A DNA stretch of 64,000 nt from Streptomyces lichenis (GTDB taxonomy: Bacteria > Actinomycetota > Actinomycetes > Streptomycetales > Streptomycetaceae). Shown here one piece after another: positions 17,093 through 24,690 of this stretch. The notes under the pieces were generated by a model. It was not told the DNA's origin, did no database searches, and saw nothing but the letters and a program-made list of their open reading frames with translations. Within the stretch, counting starts at the first letter, position 1. Each line of letters starts with the position of its first letter. The stretch lies in NCBI RefSeq assembly GCF_023218175.1, contig NZ_JALPTH010000003.1:248001-312000 (forward strand). The letters are read 5' to 3'. The position numbers and the translations under genes were made by a program.

Positions 17093-17240
17093 CAGGTGAT
17101 CCCCCCAGAGTTGCAGATGTGGTCCAGCCGGCGCGAGAACCACCGGCATGAACTTGATCATTGCAGCGCATGGGGGCGGAACAGCAGCTTCCGCCGGAAC
17201 GTTGAGCCAAAGCTGAGGTTACTCAGGGTTGACCACTACG

Positions 17241-17422
17241 TCTCAGCCAGTGACTGTCAAGAGCTGGCCATTTTACGACGCCGAACGTTCCACAGGAGCG
17301 GATCGACGACATGGCCCCCGCTGCTGTCCGCCCTCGATGCCGAAGCATGACTGGAGGCAGTCGAGCGCACTCCCGGAACCGAGTGGACACAGACCACATC
17401 GGCGTCGCCGGGAGCGCTGTGA
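17241..17422 (+). pseudogene. 3' remnant of a lasso-peptide cyclase (asparagine-synthase-like) gene
   Basis: One frame reads TTPNVPQERIDDMAP and, after a one-base shift in a run of Cs near 17317, continues PPLLSALDAEA, a TGA (17348-17350), then LEAVERTPGTEW to a TGA at 17420. With the internal TGA read as Trp this gives DAEAWLEAVER, very like the conserved C-terminal end of lasso cyclases. The final TGA overlaps a GTG (GTGA) that starts the B1-like frame, the classic C-to-B1 junction of lasso operons. The rest of the cyclase and any precursor peptide are absent. The assignment rests on short similarity plus synteny. Confidence 0.5.
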
Positions 17423-17618
17423 GCCGTACCGACACCGTGGTCGCCCGTGCCTCTAACGCGTCAGTCCTTATCGATTACGACACGGGCACGATCGAGCTAC
17501 GTCCCACCTCCGACGCGGTAACCGCCATGGGGGCGACCGTCATTGATCTTCCGGACGCGATGATGACTTGGGGGACGGTCGAACAGTCGGCGGTTCTGCC
17601 CGCCCGGCTCCGGTGCCG
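17419..17618 (+). pseudogene. Lasso-peptide B1-like (PqqD/RRE) remnant
   Basis: A frame starting at GTG 17419 reads VVARASNASVLIDYDTG then TIELRPTSDA, resembling the N-terminal half of the small PqqD-like leader-recognition protein B1 (consensus of a strand, L-L-D-x-x-T-G, then a strand ending L-N-P-T). After about 65 codons it runs into the B2 start in another frame without its own stop, and the expected helical C-terminal half is not evident. It is either truncated or was once fused to B2 and then frameshifted. Weak assignment, supported by position between the cyclase remnant and B2. Confidence 0.42.
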
Positions 17619-18035
17619 ATGCGGTGGCGGGTCGTCGCCGTGCCGGTTGTTCTTGCCACCGCCACCACGTGGGCGGTTGGACGACGCCGGAACCGGTTCG
17701 CTCGGCTCGTCCGCCTCGCGTGCTCGGGGCGCGGCTTGCCCCCGGCCACAGCGTCACAGGCCCGCTACGCTGTGCGCGCCGTTCGCTGGGCCGCACAACT
17801 CCAGCCGATGCGTTGGGCGTGCCTGGAGGACTTTACCGCTGCCGCCTTGGTGCTGGCGGTCGCTCGACGCCGCGCCGAGTGGCGGCACGGGGTGGCTCTC
17901 GACCCCGTGCGGCTGCATGCCTGGATAGCCGACGCGGACGGAGCCCCGGTCGAGGAGCCGGCAGACACCGCGCTGTATCACCCCACCTGCACACCGGACG
18001 GGCCCGGACCGGCACGGGCCACCAGGGAGGTATGA
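17619..18035 (+). CDS. Lasso-peptide biosynthesis B2 protein (leader peptidase)
   Basis: 138 residues. Matches the transglutaminase-like B2 family (Transglut_core3) that cleaves the leader from lasso precursors. A basic hydrophobic N terminus is followed by ARYAVRAVRWAA, the catalytic cysteine in WACLEDFTAAAL (Cys68), the block RHGVALDPVRLHAWIADADG with catalytic His100 and a nearby Asp (105 or 107), then VEEP. The reading frame and all three catalytic residues are intact. ATG at 17619 is preferred; GTG 17613 and TTG 17568 are in frame. No intact precursor or cyclase gene is nearby, so this is an orphan from a decayed lasso operon, possibly still expressed with the GNAT gene that follows it. 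Confidence 0.75.
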   Translation: MRWRVVAVPVVLATATTWAVGRRRNRFARLVRLACSGRGLPPATASQARYAVRAVRWAAQLQPMRWACLEDFTAAALVLAVARRRAEWRHGVALDPVRLHAWIADADGAPVEEPADTALYHPTCTPDGPGPARATREV

Positions 18036-18037
18036 CC

Positions 18038-18604
18038 ATGAGTGACCCGCACATCCTGCTGAACGGCGAAACGCTCGCCCTCGCGATGCCCCGCCAGGAC
18101 ATGCTGCCGATGTACCACGCCTGGGAGAACGACCCGCGGACGATCCTCGGGTACGGAAACCAGTGGCCGCAGTCCTGGGAAGTACGCGCCGCCGGCTACG
18201 AGCGCCAGCGCGGAAACGAGCGCTACCAGCAGTTCGAGGTGGTGCGACTGGACGACGGTGTGCCCCTGGGACTGACGATCCTGGAAGTCAACACCTACAG
18301 CCGTACGGCCGAGTTCGTGATCGTCCTCGCCCCCGAGGAGCGCGGGAAGGGGTACGCCACGGAGGCGGCACGCCTGACGCTGGACTGGGCGTTTCACCTG
18401 GCCCACCTGCGCATGGTCTGGCTCAAGGTGCTGGAGCCCAACGCGGCCGGAGTCAGCGCGTACGAGAAGGCGGGCTTCCGTCCCTCCGGACGGCTCCGCC
18501 AGTCGGGATACTGGCTCGGCAAGCCCGTGGACGAACTGATCATGGACGCGCTGGCCGAGGAGTTCCCCGGCCCGTCCGCCGTGAGCGCCGCCGTCGAGCG
18601 CTGA
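18038..18604 (+). CDS. GNAT-family N-acetyltransferase (RimJ/RimL type)
   Basis: 188 residues. GNAT fold: the acetyl-CoA loop is EERGKGYATEAARLTLDWAF near residue 100, with LNLKVLEPN-like WLKVLEPNAAGVSAYEKAGF following near 130, as in RimJ/RimL and amino-glycoside-type acetyltransferases. The ATG at 18038 is chosen over 18032 because GGGAGG sits 7 bases before it. It begins 2 bases after the lasso B2 stop, so the two form an operon. Lasso clusters with a GNAT exist (the acetylated lasso peptide albusnodin), so it may once have acetylated a lasso peptide; a general acetyltransferase role is equally possible. Confidence 0.82.
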   Translation: MSDPHILLNGETLALAMPRQDMLPMYHAWENDPRTILGYGNQWPQSWEVRAAGYERQRGNERYQQFEVVRLDDGVPLGLTILEVNTYSRTAEFVIVLAPEERGKGYATEAARLTLDWAFHLAHLRMVWLKVLEPNAAGVSAYEKAGFRPSGRLRQSGYWLGKPVDELIMDALAEEFPGPSAVSAAVER

Positions 18605-18617
18605 CCGTTCGCGACAG

Positions 18618-18835
18618 GCGTGGCGCTCGTCGTGGCGGAGCTGGCGTCCAACGCCGTCCTGCACGGGCGCGTCCCTGGACGGGACTCCGCGCTGCGGCTG
18701 GTGTACGAGGAGCCGTCGGCCCGGCTCCGTACCGAGGTGGCGGACACCCGTGGAGGGCGCCCGGCACCCCGTACCGACCGGGAGGAAGTCCAAGACGGTG
18801 TGGGCCGAGTGCTCGCTGCGACGGCGGGGACGATA
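18618..18835 (+). pseudogene. Truncated duplicate of the HATPase gene with internal deletion
   Basis: These 218 bases are nearly identical to the ATP-binding gene at 15153-15596. The copy starts inside the N box (ALVVAELASNAVLHG), continues to GAGGAAGTCC, then jumps to AAGACGGTG, omitting what is 15478-15548 in the intact gene. That 71-base deletion removes the HGHGLALV box and shifts frame. It has no start or ribosome site of its own. It marks a recent segmental duplication whose two copies flank the exported-protein and lasso-remnant genes. Confidence 0.85.
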
Positions 18836-18857
18836 GGCAAGTGTTGACTTGCCTATC
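18832..18857. promoter_or_regulatory. Perfect 10-bp inverted repeat, putative ArsR operator
   Basis: GATAGGCAAG, six bases (TGTTGA), then CTTGCCTATC, its exact reverse complement. It ends 8 bases before the ArsR start codon at 18866. The right arm contains TATCAT-like sequence (18854-18859) at the distance expected of a -10 box for a transcript starting at or next to the ATG, so the mRNA may be leaderless and repressed by the ArsR protein bound here. Confidence 0.78.
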
Positions 18858-18865
18858 ATGGGCTC

Positions 18866-19159
18866 ATGGCGGAGGATGTTTTCAAGGCCCTGGTCGACCC
18901 CACCCGCCGGCGCATCCTCGATGAGCTGGTGGAACGGGACGGCCAGACGCTGTTCGAGATCTGCGGTCGGCTGGCGATGAAGCACGGCCTGGGGCTGTCC
19001 CGGCAGGCGGTGAGCCAGCACCTGGCCGTGCTCGAATCTGCCGATCTGGTCCGCACGCGGCGCCAGGGCCGCTACAAGTACCACGACCTGAACACCGAGC
19101 CCCTGGAGCGCATCGCGACGCGGTGGCTCAGGCCCGACGCACCGGAGAAGTCCCCATGA
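18866..19159 (+). CDS. ArsR-family transcriptional regulator
   Basis: 97 residues. Winged helix-turn-helix of the ArsR/SmtB superfamily: FKALVDPTRRRILDEL at the N terminus, recognition helix in LSRQAVSQHLAVLESADLV near 50-68, wing RRQGRYKYHDLN. No cysteine pairs for metal binding are present, so it belongs to the non-metal group often paired with small enzymes. No ribosome site precedes the ATG; the start lies where a leaderless transcript would begin. A perfect inverted repeat overlaps its promoter. Its stop overlaps the start of the VOC gene (ATGA), so the two are co-expressed and likely self-repressed. Confidence 0.92.
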   Translation: MAEDVFKALVDPTRRRILDELVERDGQTLFEICGRLAMKHGLGLSRQAVSQHLAVLESADLVRTRRQGRYKYHDLNTEPLERIATRWLRPDAPEKSP

Positions 19160-19557
19160 GAATCCATCTGACCAGTATCTTCGTCGACGACCAGGCCAAG
19201 GCCCTGGACTTCTACACCGGGGTCCTCGGCTTCGTGAAGAAGAACGACGTCCCGGTGGGCGAGCAGGACCGGTGGCTGACCGTTGTCTCGCCGGACGAGC
19301 CGGGCGGGGCCGAGTTGCTGCTGGAGCCCCTCGGTCACCCGGCGGCCAGGACGTACCGCGATGCGCTGGTGCGGGACGGCATTCCGCTCGCCCAGTTCGC
19401 CGTGGACGACGTGCGGGCGGAGTACGAGCGCCTGCGCGGTCTCGGCGTCCACTTCACTCAGGAGCCGGTGGAGCTCGGCCCGGTCACCACGGCGGTGCTG
19501 GACGACACCTGCGGCAACCTCATCCAGATCGTCCACCACCAGGAGGTGGGCGGCTAG
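19156..19557 (+). CDS. VOC-superfamily (glyoxalase/bleomycin-resistance-like) protein
   Basis: 133 residues. Vicinal-oxygen-chelate fold: RIHLTSIFVDDQAKALDFYT at the N terminus, then GFVKKNDVPVG, and in the second half FAVDDVRAEYERLRGLGVHF ending with VLDDTCGNLIQIVHH, the standard beta-alpha-beta-beta-beta module repeated twice. These proteins bind metals or sequester small toxic molecules; the substrate is unknown. ATG at 19156 overlaps the ArsR stop, so expression follows that regulator and its palindromic operator. Confidence 0.88.
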   Translation: MRIHLTSIFVDDQAKALDFYTGVLGFVKKNDVPVGEQDRWLTVVSPDEPGGAELLLEPLGHPAARTYRDALVRDGIPLAQFAVDDVRAEYERLRGLGVHFTQEPVELGPVTTAVLDDTCGNLIQIVHHQEVGG

Positions 19558-19571
19558 GGCCTGCCCGGCGG

Positions 19572-19913
19572 CTACTCGCCCGCCACGCAGAACTCGTTGC
19601 CCTCGATGTCCTGAAGGACGTTCCACGTCATCGGCCCGGCGGAGTGCTCGCCGACCATGGTGGCGCCGAGGGCGACCAGGCGGGCGACCTCGGCGTGCCG
19701 GTCCTCGGTGTGGAAGTCGACATGGACCCGGTTCTTGGACTGCCGGGGTTCGTCCACGCGCTGGAAGCCGAGGACCAGGGGCTCGGCGCCGAGGATGACG
19801 AACTCGCCGCCGAAGTCCTGGGCGATCTCCGCGTCCAGGGCCTTGGCCCACCAGGCGGCGAGCCGGCGGGGCTCGTCGCAGTCGATCGTGATCATCTTCG
19901 CGTCCAAGGTCAT
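19572..19913 (-). CDS. VOC-superfamily (glyoxalase-like) protein
   Basis: 113 residues. LDAKMITIDCDEPRRLAAWW at the start and NRVHVDFHTEDRHAEVARLV in the middle mark the glyoxalase-like VOC family seen widely in actinomycetes; it ends WNVLQDIEGNEFCVAGE, where the glutamate before FCV is the usual ligand position. ATG at 19913 is chosen because the family begins just before the first strand. It is convergent with the ArsR-controlled VOC gene and only 14 bases away, but belongs to a different subfamily. Function unknown. Confidence 0.85.
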   Translation of the reverse strand: MTLDAKMITIDCDEPRRLAAWWAKALDAEIAQDFGGEFVILGAEPLVLGFQRVDEPRQSKNRVHVDFHTEDRHAEVARLVALGATMVGEHSAGPMTWNVLQDIEGNEFCVAGE

Positions 19914-19951
19914 GCCGCCGACCCTAGCCGCCGCCGTGAGGGGCCGCCCGG

Positions 19952-20110
19952 TCAGGCCTCGGGGTCCCAGGCGCGGGGGCGGTCGAGCTTCTCCCACTCG
20001 GGGCGGAGGAGGGAGAGGGCGGCGAGGTCCACCGCTCCGGCGCGCCAGGTGGGTATCCGCTCGGCCTCCTCGTCCTGCTCGGTGCCGGTGCCGTCCTGGT
20101 CCTCGTTCAT
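19952..20110 (-). CDS. Small acidic hypothetical protein (52 aa)
   Basis: A 52-residue frame starting ATG at 20110: an acidic start (NEDQDGTGTEQDEEAE), then IPTWRAGAVDLAALSLLRPE and a WEKLDRPRAWDPEA tail. Composition and codon third positions look like real coding sequence, and it fills the space between the VOC gene and the next gene on the same strand. No family recognised. No strong ribosome site is seen. Confidence 0.6.
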   Translation of the reverse strand: MNEDQDGTGTEQDEEAERIPTWRAGAVDLAALSLLRPEWEKLDRPRAWDPEA

Positions 20111-20190
20111 GGGCGGATGATAAGAGGGCATGCACCCCTGGGAACAGCGGTTTTCACTGGTCAGGGCAGGTCAGGGGTAGAGAGTGCTGG

Positions 20191-20655
20191 TCAGAGTCTG
20201 AAGACGCCTCGCCAGGTCCAGCCGGCGCCCAGTACGGCGTCCCGTAGCGCGTCGGTCATCTCGCGGGTGTCGAAGCGGAGCGTCTCGACTCGGTGCTTCC
20301 TGCCGTCGGGTCCCCGCTCGGTCTTCCACTGCCGGTACACCCTGAAGCCGGGGCCTTTGCCGTACTCGCGGCGGGCGGAGTCGGACGTGCCCTTCTCCCA
20401 CCACTCGTGCAGCGCGAGCACCTCGTGCTCGGCCGGGACGAGACGCATGCTGACCTTGACGCGCGCGCCCATCTCCGGCAACTGGCACTCCGCCACCACG
20501 TCGGCCTTCTCCCCGGCCATGGGGTAGCGCACGCGGCAGCGCGGGGCGGGTGCGTCGAGGGAGAGGAGCAGATGGCGCACCTCCCAGTGGGTGCGCGGGG
20601 GGACGCTGGCGTCGGGGTGCCGGGTGCCCATGTACCTGTCCCACAGACGCCCCAT
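20191..20655 (-). CDS. Hypothetical protein, 154 aa
   Basis: 154 residues, soluble, mixed alpha/beta with several Trp (THWEVRHLLLSL, ALHEWWEKG, GAGWTWRGVFRL). No signal peptide or membrane helix. No family recognised. ATG at 20655 has GGAGG only 2 bases away, so an internal ATG at codon 9 (MGTRHPD) is also possible. It stands alone between small same-strand genes and the divergent YihY gene, in the accessory part of the window. Confidence 0.65.
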   Translation of the reverse strand: MGRLWDRYMGTRHPDASVPPRTHWEVRHLLLSLDAPAPRCRVRYPMAGEKADVVAECQLPEMGARVKVSMRLVPAEHEVLALHEWWEKGTSDSARREYGKGPGFRVYRQWKTERGPDGRKHRVETLRFDTREMTDALRDAVLGAGWTWRGVFRL

Positions 20656-20773
20656 GGCCTCCGGCTCCTCCCCGTGTCATCCGGCCGACCCCGGGTCGCC
20701 AGGCTAGACGGCCGTCCGTGAGACCACCGGCCCGACCCCGTTTCCGGGCGGGCGGTCGGGATACTCGCGGTCC

Positions 20774-21817
20774 ATGGCTGGTACGAACACCCCGGGAAGC
20801 GGGGACGCGACGGGACGAGGCGGCAATGGGCCTTCGGACGAGGCCGGGCCCGGGCCCGCGGTGGAGGCGAACGCGCCGGACACGCCGACGGAGCTGCCGA
20901 AGCGGTCCTGGGGCGCGCTGCTGAAGCGAACCATCAAGGAGTTCCAGGACGACGAGTTGACCGACCGGGCGGCGGCGCTCACCTACTACTCGGTGCTCTC
21001 GCTCTTCCCGGCGCTGCTGGCGATGGTGTCGATCCTCGGCCTGGCGGGCGAGTCGACGGTGGACAGTGTGCTGGAAAACCTGCGGAAGCTGGCGCCCGGC
21101 CCGGCGCGGGACATCATCACCCAGGCGGTGGAGCAGCTGCGGGGCGGGGGCGGTCTCGGGTCGCTGATGGCGATCGTCGGTCTGGTGCTGGCGATCTGGT
21201 CGGCGTCCGGCTACATCGCGGCGTTCATCCGCGCCTCGAACGCGGTCTACGACCTGCCGGAGGGCCGTCCGGTGACCAAGGTGCTGCCGCTGCGGCTGGC
21301 GCTGACGGTGGTGCTGATGCTGCTGGCGGTGGCGAGCGCGCTGATCGTGGTGTTCACCGGCGGGCTGGCCCGGCGGGCGGGTGACGCGCTGGGCCTGGGC
21401 GAGACGGCCGTCACGGTGTGGTCGATCGCCAAGTGGCCGGTGCTGGTGGTCCTGGTCACGATGATGATCGCGATCCTGTACTGGGCGGCGCCCAACGCCC
21501 GGGGGCGCGGCTTCCGATGGGTGACGCCGGGCAGTGTGCTGGCCCTGCTGCTGTGGATGGTCGCCTCGGGCGGCTTCGCGGTGTACGTCGCGAACTTCGC
21601 CTCGTACAACAAGACCTACGGGACGCTCGCGGGTGTGATCGTCTTCCTGGTGTGGCTGTGGATCACCAACCTGGTCATCCTGCTGGGGCTGGAGTTCGAC
21701 GCGGAGATGGCCCGGCAGCGTGCCATCGAGGGTGGGCACCCGGTCGACGCCGAGCCGTATGTCGAGCCGCGGGACACCACCAAGTGGACGGAGGAGGACC
21801 GGCGGAAGATGGGATGA
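20774..21817 (+). CDS. YihY/BrkB-family inner membrane protein
   Basis: 347 residues. Hydrophilic Gly/Pro-rich first 50, then a YihY/virulence-factor-BrkB domain with about six membrane helices (AALTYYSVLSLFPALLAMVS, LMAIVGLVLAIWSASGYIAA, LALTVVLMLLAVASALIVVF, VLVTMMIAILYWAAPN, VLALLLWMVASGGFAVYVA, LAGVIVFLVWLWITNLVILL). The DRAAALTYYSVLSLFP and SGYIAAFIRASN blocks are family hallmarks. The role is not well established; members are integral inner-membrane proteins. A hairpin terminator follows at 21833-21864. Confidence 0.92.
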   Translation: MAGTNTPGSGDATGRGGNGPSDEAGPGPAVEANAPDTPTELPKRSWGALLKRTIKEFQDDELTDRAAALTYYSVLSLFPALLAMVSILGLAGESTVDSVLENLRKLAPGPARDIITQAVEQLRGGGGLGSLMAIVGLVLAIWSASGYIAAFIRASNAVYDLPEGRPVTKVLPLRLALTVVLMLLAVASALIVVFTGGLARRAGDALGLGETAVTVWSIAKWPVLVVLVTMMIAILYWAAPNARGRGFRWVTPGSVLALLLWMVASGGFAVYVANFASYNKTYGTLAGVIVFLVWLWITNLVILLGLEFDAEMARQRAIEGGHPVDAEPYVEPRDTTKWTEEDRRKMG

Positions 21818-21832
21818 CGGGCTGACCGCCGG

Positions 21833-21864
21833 CCGGGGCCGCCGGTGGCAGCCGGCGGCCCCGG
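21833..21864 (+). terminator. Hairpin terminator after YihY gene
   Basis: A perfect 13-bp stem, CCGGGGCCGCCGG and its complement CCGGCGGCCCCGG, with a 6-base loop, 15 bases after the YihY stop. No T run follows, as is common in Streptomyces. The right arm leads straight into a 38-bp tandem repeat. Confidence 0.65.
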
Positions 21865-21948
21865 TGGCGGGACGCGGACCCGGTGACGGAGCCCGGCCCC
21901 GGTGGTGGGACGCGGAGCTGGTGACGGAGCCCGGCCCCGGTGGCGGGA
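21863..21948. repeat. 38-bp tandem repeat, 2.3 copies
   Basis: A 38-base unit beginning GGTGGCGGGACGCGGA occurs at 21863-21900, again at 21901-21938 with three changes, then a partial third copy begins (GGTGGCGGGA). It fills the space between the YihY terminator and the oxidoreductase stop at 21985. Confidence 0.8.
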
Positions 21949-21984
21949 AGCGGTCGCGGGACGCTGTCGCGGTCGCGGTGGAGG

Positions 21985-22899
21985 TCAGATGGTGATGACC
22001 CGGCGGCCGCGGGTGTGGCCCGCCTGGCTGTCGATGTGCGCCGCCGCGGCCTCGGCGAGCGGGTACGCCTTCTCGACCGGGATGTGCAGCTTCCCCCGGG
22101 CGATGAGGTCGGCGGCCTCGGCGAGTGCGGCCGGGACGCTCCCGGCCACACCGGAGAACCGCACCCCGTGCTCGGGAGCGGTGAGGTCGGCGATGGAGAC
22201 CACCTTCCCCGGGTCCCCGGTCAGCCCGACCAGTTCGCGGATGACGCCCGATCCGGCCAGGTCGAGGGCCCCGTCGACGGGGCCGAGCCGCCGTACCCGC
22301 TCGACCCAGCCCTCACCGTAGGTCGTGGCGAGCGCGCCGAGGCCGCGCAGGTAGTCCTGGTTCGCGGCCCCGGCCAGGCCGATCACGGTGATGCCGCGCT
22401 CGCGGGCGATCTGCAGCACCGCCGAGCCGACTCCCCCGGACGCACCGCTGACCAGCAGCGTCTGCCCGGGCCGCACCCCCACCTCGTGGATGACGCGCAG
22501 CGCGGTCTCCACCACGGAGGGGTACCCGGCCGCCTCCTCGAACGTCAGCCCCCCGGGCATCCGGGCCCAGGCCGACAGCACGGCGAACTCGGCGTAGGTG
22601 GCGGCGCCTTCGCCGAACACCCGGTCGCCGACCGCGACCCCTTCCACGCCCTCCCCGACCTCGTCCACCACTCCGGCGGCGTCCAGGCCGACTCCGGCGG
22701 GCAGGGTGATCGGGTGGGCCCCGAGGACCTGCCCCTCGCGCAGCCTCCAGTCGACGGGGTTCACGCCCGCCGCGCGCACGGCGATACGTATCCGGCCGGG
22801 GCCCGCGTGCGGACGCTCGGCATCCTCCTCCAGACGCAGCACGTCCGGACCGCCGAACTCGGCGAAGCTCACTCTCTTCATACGGCTTGGCAGACTCAT
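21985..22899 (-). CDS. NADP-dependent oxidoreductase (quinone-reductase-like MDR)
   Basis: 304 residues. Medium-chain dehydrogenase without catalytic zinc: GVNPVDWRLREG near 50, then DAAGVVDEVGEGVEGVAVGDRVFG, and the NADP-binding LLVSGASGGVGSAVLQIA near 140 (AxxGGVG). Typical of quinone or enone reductases that detoxify reactive carbonyls. ATG at 22899 is the first; an alternative ATG six codons in (MKRVSF) is where many homologues start. Divergent from a TetR regulator with a short AT-rich spacer, so probably repressed by it. Confidence 0.9.
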   Translation of the reverse strand: MSLPSRMKRVSFAEFGGPDVLRLEEDAERPHAGPGRIRIAVRAAGVNPVDWRLREGQVLGAHPITLPAGVGLDAAGVVDEVGEGVEGVAVGDRVFGEGAATYAEFAVLSAWARMPGGLTFEEAAGYPSVVETALRVIHEVGVRPGQTLLVSGASGGVGSAVLQIARERGITVIGLAGAANQDYLRGLGALATTYGEGWVERVRRLGPVDGALDLAGSGVIRELVGLTGDPGKVVSIADLTAPEHGVRFSGVAGSVPAALAEAADLIARGKLHIPVEKAYPLAEAAAAHIDSQAGHTRGRRVITI

Positions 22900-22906
22900 G
22901 CCGTGA

Positions 22907-22944
22907 ACGTAACACTAACGGATAGGGTTTTGTAGTTGTTATGC
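22907..22944. promoter_or_regulatory. Imperfect inverted repeat between oxidoreductase and TetR genes
   Basis: The AT-rich spacer contains CGTAACACTAAC and, 12 bases later, GTAGTTGTTATGC, which is its reverse complement with a few mismatches. Placed between divergent starts at 22899 and 22969, it is a candidate TetR operator controlling both genes. Confidence 0.45.
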
Positions 22945-22968
22945 TTTCGCAGCTGGTAGCGTACGGGC

Positions 22969-23553
22969 ATGACCGTGCCGACCGGACGACGTGAGCGCAA
23001 GAAGGCCGCCACCCGCCAGAAGATCGCCGACACCGCGCTGCGGCTCTTCCTGGAGCGGGGGTACGAGGCGGTGGGCATCCGCGAGGTGGCCGCCGAGGCC
23101 GATGTGGCCGTCACCACGGTCTTCGCCCACTTCGCCGCCAAGGAGGCCCTGGTCTTCGAGCGGGACGGCGACTTCGAGCAGCGCCTCACCGAGGCGGTCA
23201 CCGGGCCGGCGGGGCGGGAGGGGCTCGTTCCCGCGCTGAAGGCCGAGATCCTGGCTCAGGTGCGGCACTGCACGGCGGAGGGCGCCGCGCCGATCTGGCA
23301 GATGATCGACGACTCACCGGCGCTGCGGGAGTACGAGGCGTCGATGCGGGAGCGGCACGCGGAGTCGCTGGCCGCGGCCATCGCCGCCGGTCCCGGCCGG
23401 GACCGGAGCGCGACGGCCGGGCGGACCCTCGCGCGGTTCGCGGTCGAGGCCTTCGCGCTGGCCCGTGAGGCGGCGGATCCGGAGGCCGCGGTGGACGAGG
23501 TCTTCCGGATGATCGAGGCGGCCTGGGAGGCGGCCGGCCCCTCGGGGTCCTGA
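22969..23553 (+). CDS. TetR-family transcriptional regulator
   Basis: 194 residues. N-terminal helix-turn-helix: ATRQKIADTALRLFLERGYE, then GIREVAAEADVAVTTVFAHF with AHFAAKEAL closing the DNA-binding domain, as in TetR proteins. The C-terminal ligand domain is variable. Divergent from the NADP oxidoreductase, its likely target; the spacer of 69 bases has an imperfect inverted repeat. Ligand unknown, probably a quinone-like or electrophilic compound reduced by the neighbour. Confidence 0.92.
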   Translation: MTVPTGRRERKKAATRQKIADTALRLFLERGYEAVGIREVAAEADVAVTTVFAHFAAKEALVFERDGDFEQRLTEAVTGPAGREGLVPALKAEILAQVRHCTAEGAAPIWQMIDDSPALREYEASMRERHAESLAAAIAAGPGRDRSATAGRTLARFAVEAFALAREAADPEAAVDEVFRMIEAAWEAAGPSGS

Positions 23554-23591
23554 ACGGACCCGGTCCGAGGGGCCGGCCCGGGTCGGTTTCC

Positions 23592-24470
23592 TCAGTCCTG
23601 GTGCACCTGGTTGCGGCCGGGGCCGCCGGAGAGCCGGTCGGTGCCCGGGCCGCCCCAGAGGATGTCGTCGCCGCTGTTGCCCCACAGGGTGTCGTTGCCG
23701 GCCTCCCCGTACAGCCGGTCGTTGCCCTTGCCGCCGTGGAGGACGTCGGCGCCGCCCCCGCCGCGCAGGGTGTCGTCGCCGTCCTCGCCGTGCAGGGTGT
23801 TCTCCTCGCCGGTGCCGGTCAGCGAGTCGTTGCCGGGGCCGCCGAAGCAGTCCTGGCCGCAGCGGGTGAGGGTGTCGTCGCCCGCGCCGCCGTGCGGGCC
23901 GAGGCTCAGCGGGCCGCCACCGCCGCCGTCGAGGCGGTCGTTGCCGTCGTCGCCGAAGAACACGGCGGTGTCGGAGCCCTTGATCGTGTCGTTGCCCGGG
24001 CCTCCGCTGACCCTGGCCCAGGCGTGGCTGTCCGCTCCGAGCACGGCCGAGTCGTCCTTGTCGCCGAGGTCGACCACGTAGTCGTCGGAGTCGTCGGAGT
24101 TCTGCGGGATCCCGACGGCGCAGCGCACCGTGGTGCGGTCGCCCGGCACGGGGTGCACGCACTCGTCCCAGGTCGCCGCGTCCGGGTGGATGGTGATGTC
24201 GAAGCGGTCGTGGAAGGTCAGCACGTAGAACGACGCGAACTCGGTGCGCTGCTCGATCTTCTCGTCCACCGTCAGCTGGTTCTGCTGGCCGGGGGCCGCC
24301 TGGTAGCGCAGTTCGCCGTCCTGGTGGAGGACGGAGGCCGTGGCCGCCTGGGGAGCCGACGGGGCGGCGGCGGGCGCCGCGAGGGCGGCCGGGGCCAGGG
24401 AGAGGGCGAGGGCGGAGGCCAGGGTGGCGGCAAGGGTGGTGGCGGTGGCGATGGTCCGGTGGGTGCGCAT
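23592..24470 (-). CDS. Secreted RTX-type calcium-binding repeat protein
   Basis: 292 residues. A Sec signal peptide ([20 protein letters not shown], cleavage near ALAAPAAA) precedes a beta domain of about 100 residues and then a run of hemolysin-type nonapeptide repeats of form GGxGxDxLx from about residue 160 to 290 ([70 protein letters not shown]). Each pair binds Ca2+ in a parallel beta roll. ATG at 24470 is chosen for the signal peptide and the GAAGGG 9 bases upstream; the longer frame has no signal. A CGQDC pair within the repeats is unusual. No catalytic domain is seen. Confidence 0.88.
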   Translation of the reverse strand: MRTHRTIATATTLAATLASALALSLAPAALAAPAAAPSAPQAATASVLHQDGELRYQAAPGQQNQLTVDEKIEQRTEFASFYVLTFHDRFDITIHPDAATWDECVHPVPGDRTTVRCAVGIPQNSDDSDDYVVDLGDKDDSAVLGADSHAWARVSGGPGNDTIKGSDTAVFFGDDGNDRLDGGGGGPLSLGPHGGAGDDTLTRCGQDCFGGPGNDSLTGTGEENTLHGEDGDDTLRGGGGADVLHGGKGNDRLYGEAGNDTLWGNSGDDILWGGPGTDRLSGGPGRNQVHQD

Positions 24471-24626
24471 ACGGAAGGGCCCTTCGGGATGACGGTGCGC
24501 CAGCGTGCTTGCGGTCATCCGGGGAGATGGCCGCGCCTGGCGGCGCCGTTGCTCCCGCGCCGGTGAACAGCGGCGGACGAAAGGGCGAACGGGGGCGGGG
24601 GGCGGGCCGGGGGCCCGTACAGCGCA

Positions 24627-24666
24627 GGAAGGGCCGCACCTCCGCCAGGGAGGCACGGCCCTTGCC
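24627..24666 (-). terminator. Hairpin terminator after lipoprotein gene
   Basis: GGAAGGGCCG, CACCTCC, a 4-base loop and the complementary GGGAGG, CACGGCCCTT form a long stem with a small internal mismatch, beginning about 25 bases past the stop of the lipoprotein gene on the minus strand. Likely ends that transcript before the RTX gene's promoter. Confidence 0.7.
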
Positions 24667-24690
24667 GGTCCGTCAGGCGACGGGTCCGCG

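Noticed and set aside
17229..17456. Lasso precursor peptide candidate upstream of B1
   Set aside because: The 75-residue frame has no leader Thr at -2, no ring acceptor pattern, and overlaps the cyclase remnant in another frame.
23554..23591. Terminator between the TetR and RTX genes
   Set aside because: GACCCGG and CCGGGTC can pair but the loop is long and the stem short; too weak to list.
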